Shown here: piece after piece, positions 24,364-24,969 of the stretch
How positions within the stretch are numbered: position 1 is the first letter of the stretch
Layout: each line of letters opens with the position of its first letter
Made by a program: the position numbers and the translations under genes
Notes under the pieces: model-generated
The model's database searches: none
What the model saw: the letters and a program-made list of their open reading frames with translations, nothing else
Told to the model about the DNA's origin: nothing
Origin: Balneolaceae bacterium UBA7797
GTDB lineage: Bacteria; Bacteroidota; Rhodothermia; Balneolales; Balneolaceae
Length of the DNA stretch: 24,969 nucleotides
NCBI GenBank assembly: GCA_002480645.1
Contig: DLCN01000011.1
Location: 1-24,969, forward strand
Reading direction: 5' to 3'

Positions 24364-24546
24364 ATGAAAGCACGATTTTTATTTACACTTACTGCGATAG
24401 TATTGTTTGCAACAGAACTGGTAATGGCGCAGCCGGGTTTACCTGCGGCGCCTTCACAAGCCCCGATCGACGGCGGGCTGGGACTGCTGGCGGCGGCCGG
24501 TGGAGCGTATGCGATCAAGAAGCTTCGGGATAAGAAGAATCACTGA
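24364..24546 (+). CDS. tiny PID-CTERM-like sorting-tail protein (60 aa)
   Basis: The product has a signal peptide (MKARFLFTLTAIVLFATELV, cleavage near MAQ), a short Pro/Ala linker PGLPAAPSQA, then PIDGGLGLLAAAGGAYAIKK and basic RDKKNH. The order of PIDGG motif, Gly/Ala/Leu-rich membrane helix and positive tail is that of the PID-CTERM sorting domain described in Bacteroidota-like genomes, presumed to be handled by an exosortase-type system. Almost nothing remains besides the two sorting signals, so the mature peptide would be about 10-15 residues plus the tail. It begins 16 bases after the T9SS gene and ends before a strong terminator, so the two share a transcript. Confidence 0.8.
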   Translation: MKARFLFTLTAIVLFATELVMAQPGLPAAPSQAPIDGGLGLLAAAGGAYAIKKLRDKKNH

Positions 24547-24578
24547 TCCTGTAGTTCATCATACAACACATGAATTGG

Positions 24579-24611
24579 AAAAAGCTCCCGGGAAACCGCG
24601 GAGCTTTTTTT
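24579..24611 (+). terminator. intrinsic terminator after the T9SS / PID-CTERM-like pair
   Basis: AAAAAGCTCC (24579-24588) pairs with GGAGCTTTTT (24600-24609), with an inner CGG/CCG pair around GAAA and one bulged C; T continues to 24611. It lies 33 bases after the small gene and just before the right-hand repeat array. Confidence 0.92.
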
Positions 24612-24622
24612 GTTTAGGCGAG

Positions 24623-24680
24623 ATTCAATATTCAATATTCAATATTCAACAAGGAACATTCAATATTCAATTAAGAATGA
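24623..24680. repeat. ATTCAAT 7-bp tandem repeat and A-type leader, right-hand array
   Basis: ATTCAAT occurs three times head to tail (24623-24643) followed by ATTCAAC (24644-24650), then AAGGAACATTCAATATTCAA as in the left array. Unlike the left array, it passes straight into AAGAATGATCAATTAGGAATA without a repeat H unit, showing that H can be present or absent at this point. Confidence 0.85.
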
Positions 24681-24738
24681 TCAATTAGGAATAATGTTAC
24701 CGGCATCTTTCCACTCAGAACTCAAAACTCTACCTCCC

Positions 24739-24830
24739 TTCACAAGGAGTGGATACGACGAAGTGATCTCAGGGTCTTTGATGTGAATGGAAATACTGAG
24801 ACTGCTTCTCCGTCAGCCGACGGATCGCAG
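24739..24830. repeat. interspersed repeat B, copy 2
   Basis: The unit runs from TTCACAAGGAGTGGATACG to GGATCGCAG. It keeps CGAAGTGATCTCAGGGTCTT and ACTGAGACTGCTTC as in copy 1. The right end differs: CCGTCAGCCGACGG forms its own small hairpin (CCGTC/GACGG, four-base loop) in place of the CGCTCCGCTCGCAG of copy 1. Confidence 0.85.
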
Positions 24831-24837
24831 AGGGTGG

Positions 24838-24969
24838 CAATATTCAATATTCAACAAGGAACATTCAATATTCAATCAAGAATGATCAATTAAGAATGTA
24901 CAATTAGAAATTAGGAATAGGGGAATTAGAAATAGGATCGTAGGTAAAGAAAGTCCTCCTTTGAAGGAG
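24838..24969. repeat. A-type leader and partial repeat H, copy 3, cut by the window edge
   Basis: CAATATTCAATATTCAACAAGG begins the leader (first bases only), followed by diverged GATCAATTAAGAATGTACAATTAG text and then GTAAAGAAAGTCCTCCTTTG and AAGGAG, the hairpin core of repeat H. The unit runs off the window end. The stretch 24547-24969 otherwise holds only the terminator and repeats, with no credible gene. Confidence 0.8.

Overview
The window looks like a chromosomal piece of a marine or saline Balneolota/Bacteroidota-type bacterium. This is inferred from lineage-typical features: a type IX secretion (T9SS) type A sorting domain with the NPFNPSTTI-type motif, a tiny PID-CTERM-like protein, a histone H1-like protein, a TAT-linked GMC dehydrogenase pair, and AT-rich intergenic repeats built from ATTCAAT / ACTCAAAACT words. 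No rRNA, tRNA, phage, transposase or CRISPR array is visible.

Layout. (1) 1-2516: the tail of a plus-strand gene runs into a convergent minus-strand operon for a GMC flavoprotein dehydrogenase and its gluconate-2-dehydrogenase-subunit-3-like partner, with a perfect stem-loop between them. (2) 2517-6925: after a 354-bp divergent spacer holding a perfect 22-bp palindrome comes a tightly coupled plus-strand sulfur-redox operon. It encodes an octaheme c-type cytochrome of the tetrathionate-reductase family, a membrane cytochrome b, a YeeE/YedE half, and a second YeeE/YedE half fused to a rhodanese-like domain lacking its cysteine. It ends in a strong terminator. (3) 6939-7394: a minus-strand lipocalin-like lipoprotein. 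(4) 7541-14665: a plus-strand operon of three tandem paralogous outer-membrane beta-barrel proteins, a PstS-like periplasmic binding protein interrupted by an in-frame amber codon where a Trp is expected, a HAMP sensor histidine kinase, and a REC-HisKA_2 hybrid. (5) 14797-16689: a secreted M61-family lipoprotein peptidase with a PDZ-like C-terminus. (6) 16770-21488: a minus-strand group, namely penicillin acylase-family hydrolase, class C beta-lactamase-like serine hydrolase, two-domain cytidine deaminase, and a separate 58-aa histone H1-like gene. (7) 21489-24969: a T9SS-exported protein gene and a 60-aa PID-CTERM-like gene, flanked on both sides by directly oriented arrays of the same interspersed repeats.

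How the genes may work together (inference). The region 2 operon looks like an electron path from quinol through the membrane cytochrome b to the octaheme cytochrome, acting on an inorganic sulfur (or nitrogen) substrate, coupled to import of a sulfur species by the YeeE/YedE pair. The region 4 operon looks like a sense-and-respond unit in which porins admit a solute, a PstS-like protein binds it and a two-component relay reports it; in this sequence the binding protein is broken by one codon. The repeat-flanked T9SS/PID-CTERM pair is the most accessory-looking part and the best candidate for a shuffling cassette. I did not find a clear, wholly new defence or mobile system.
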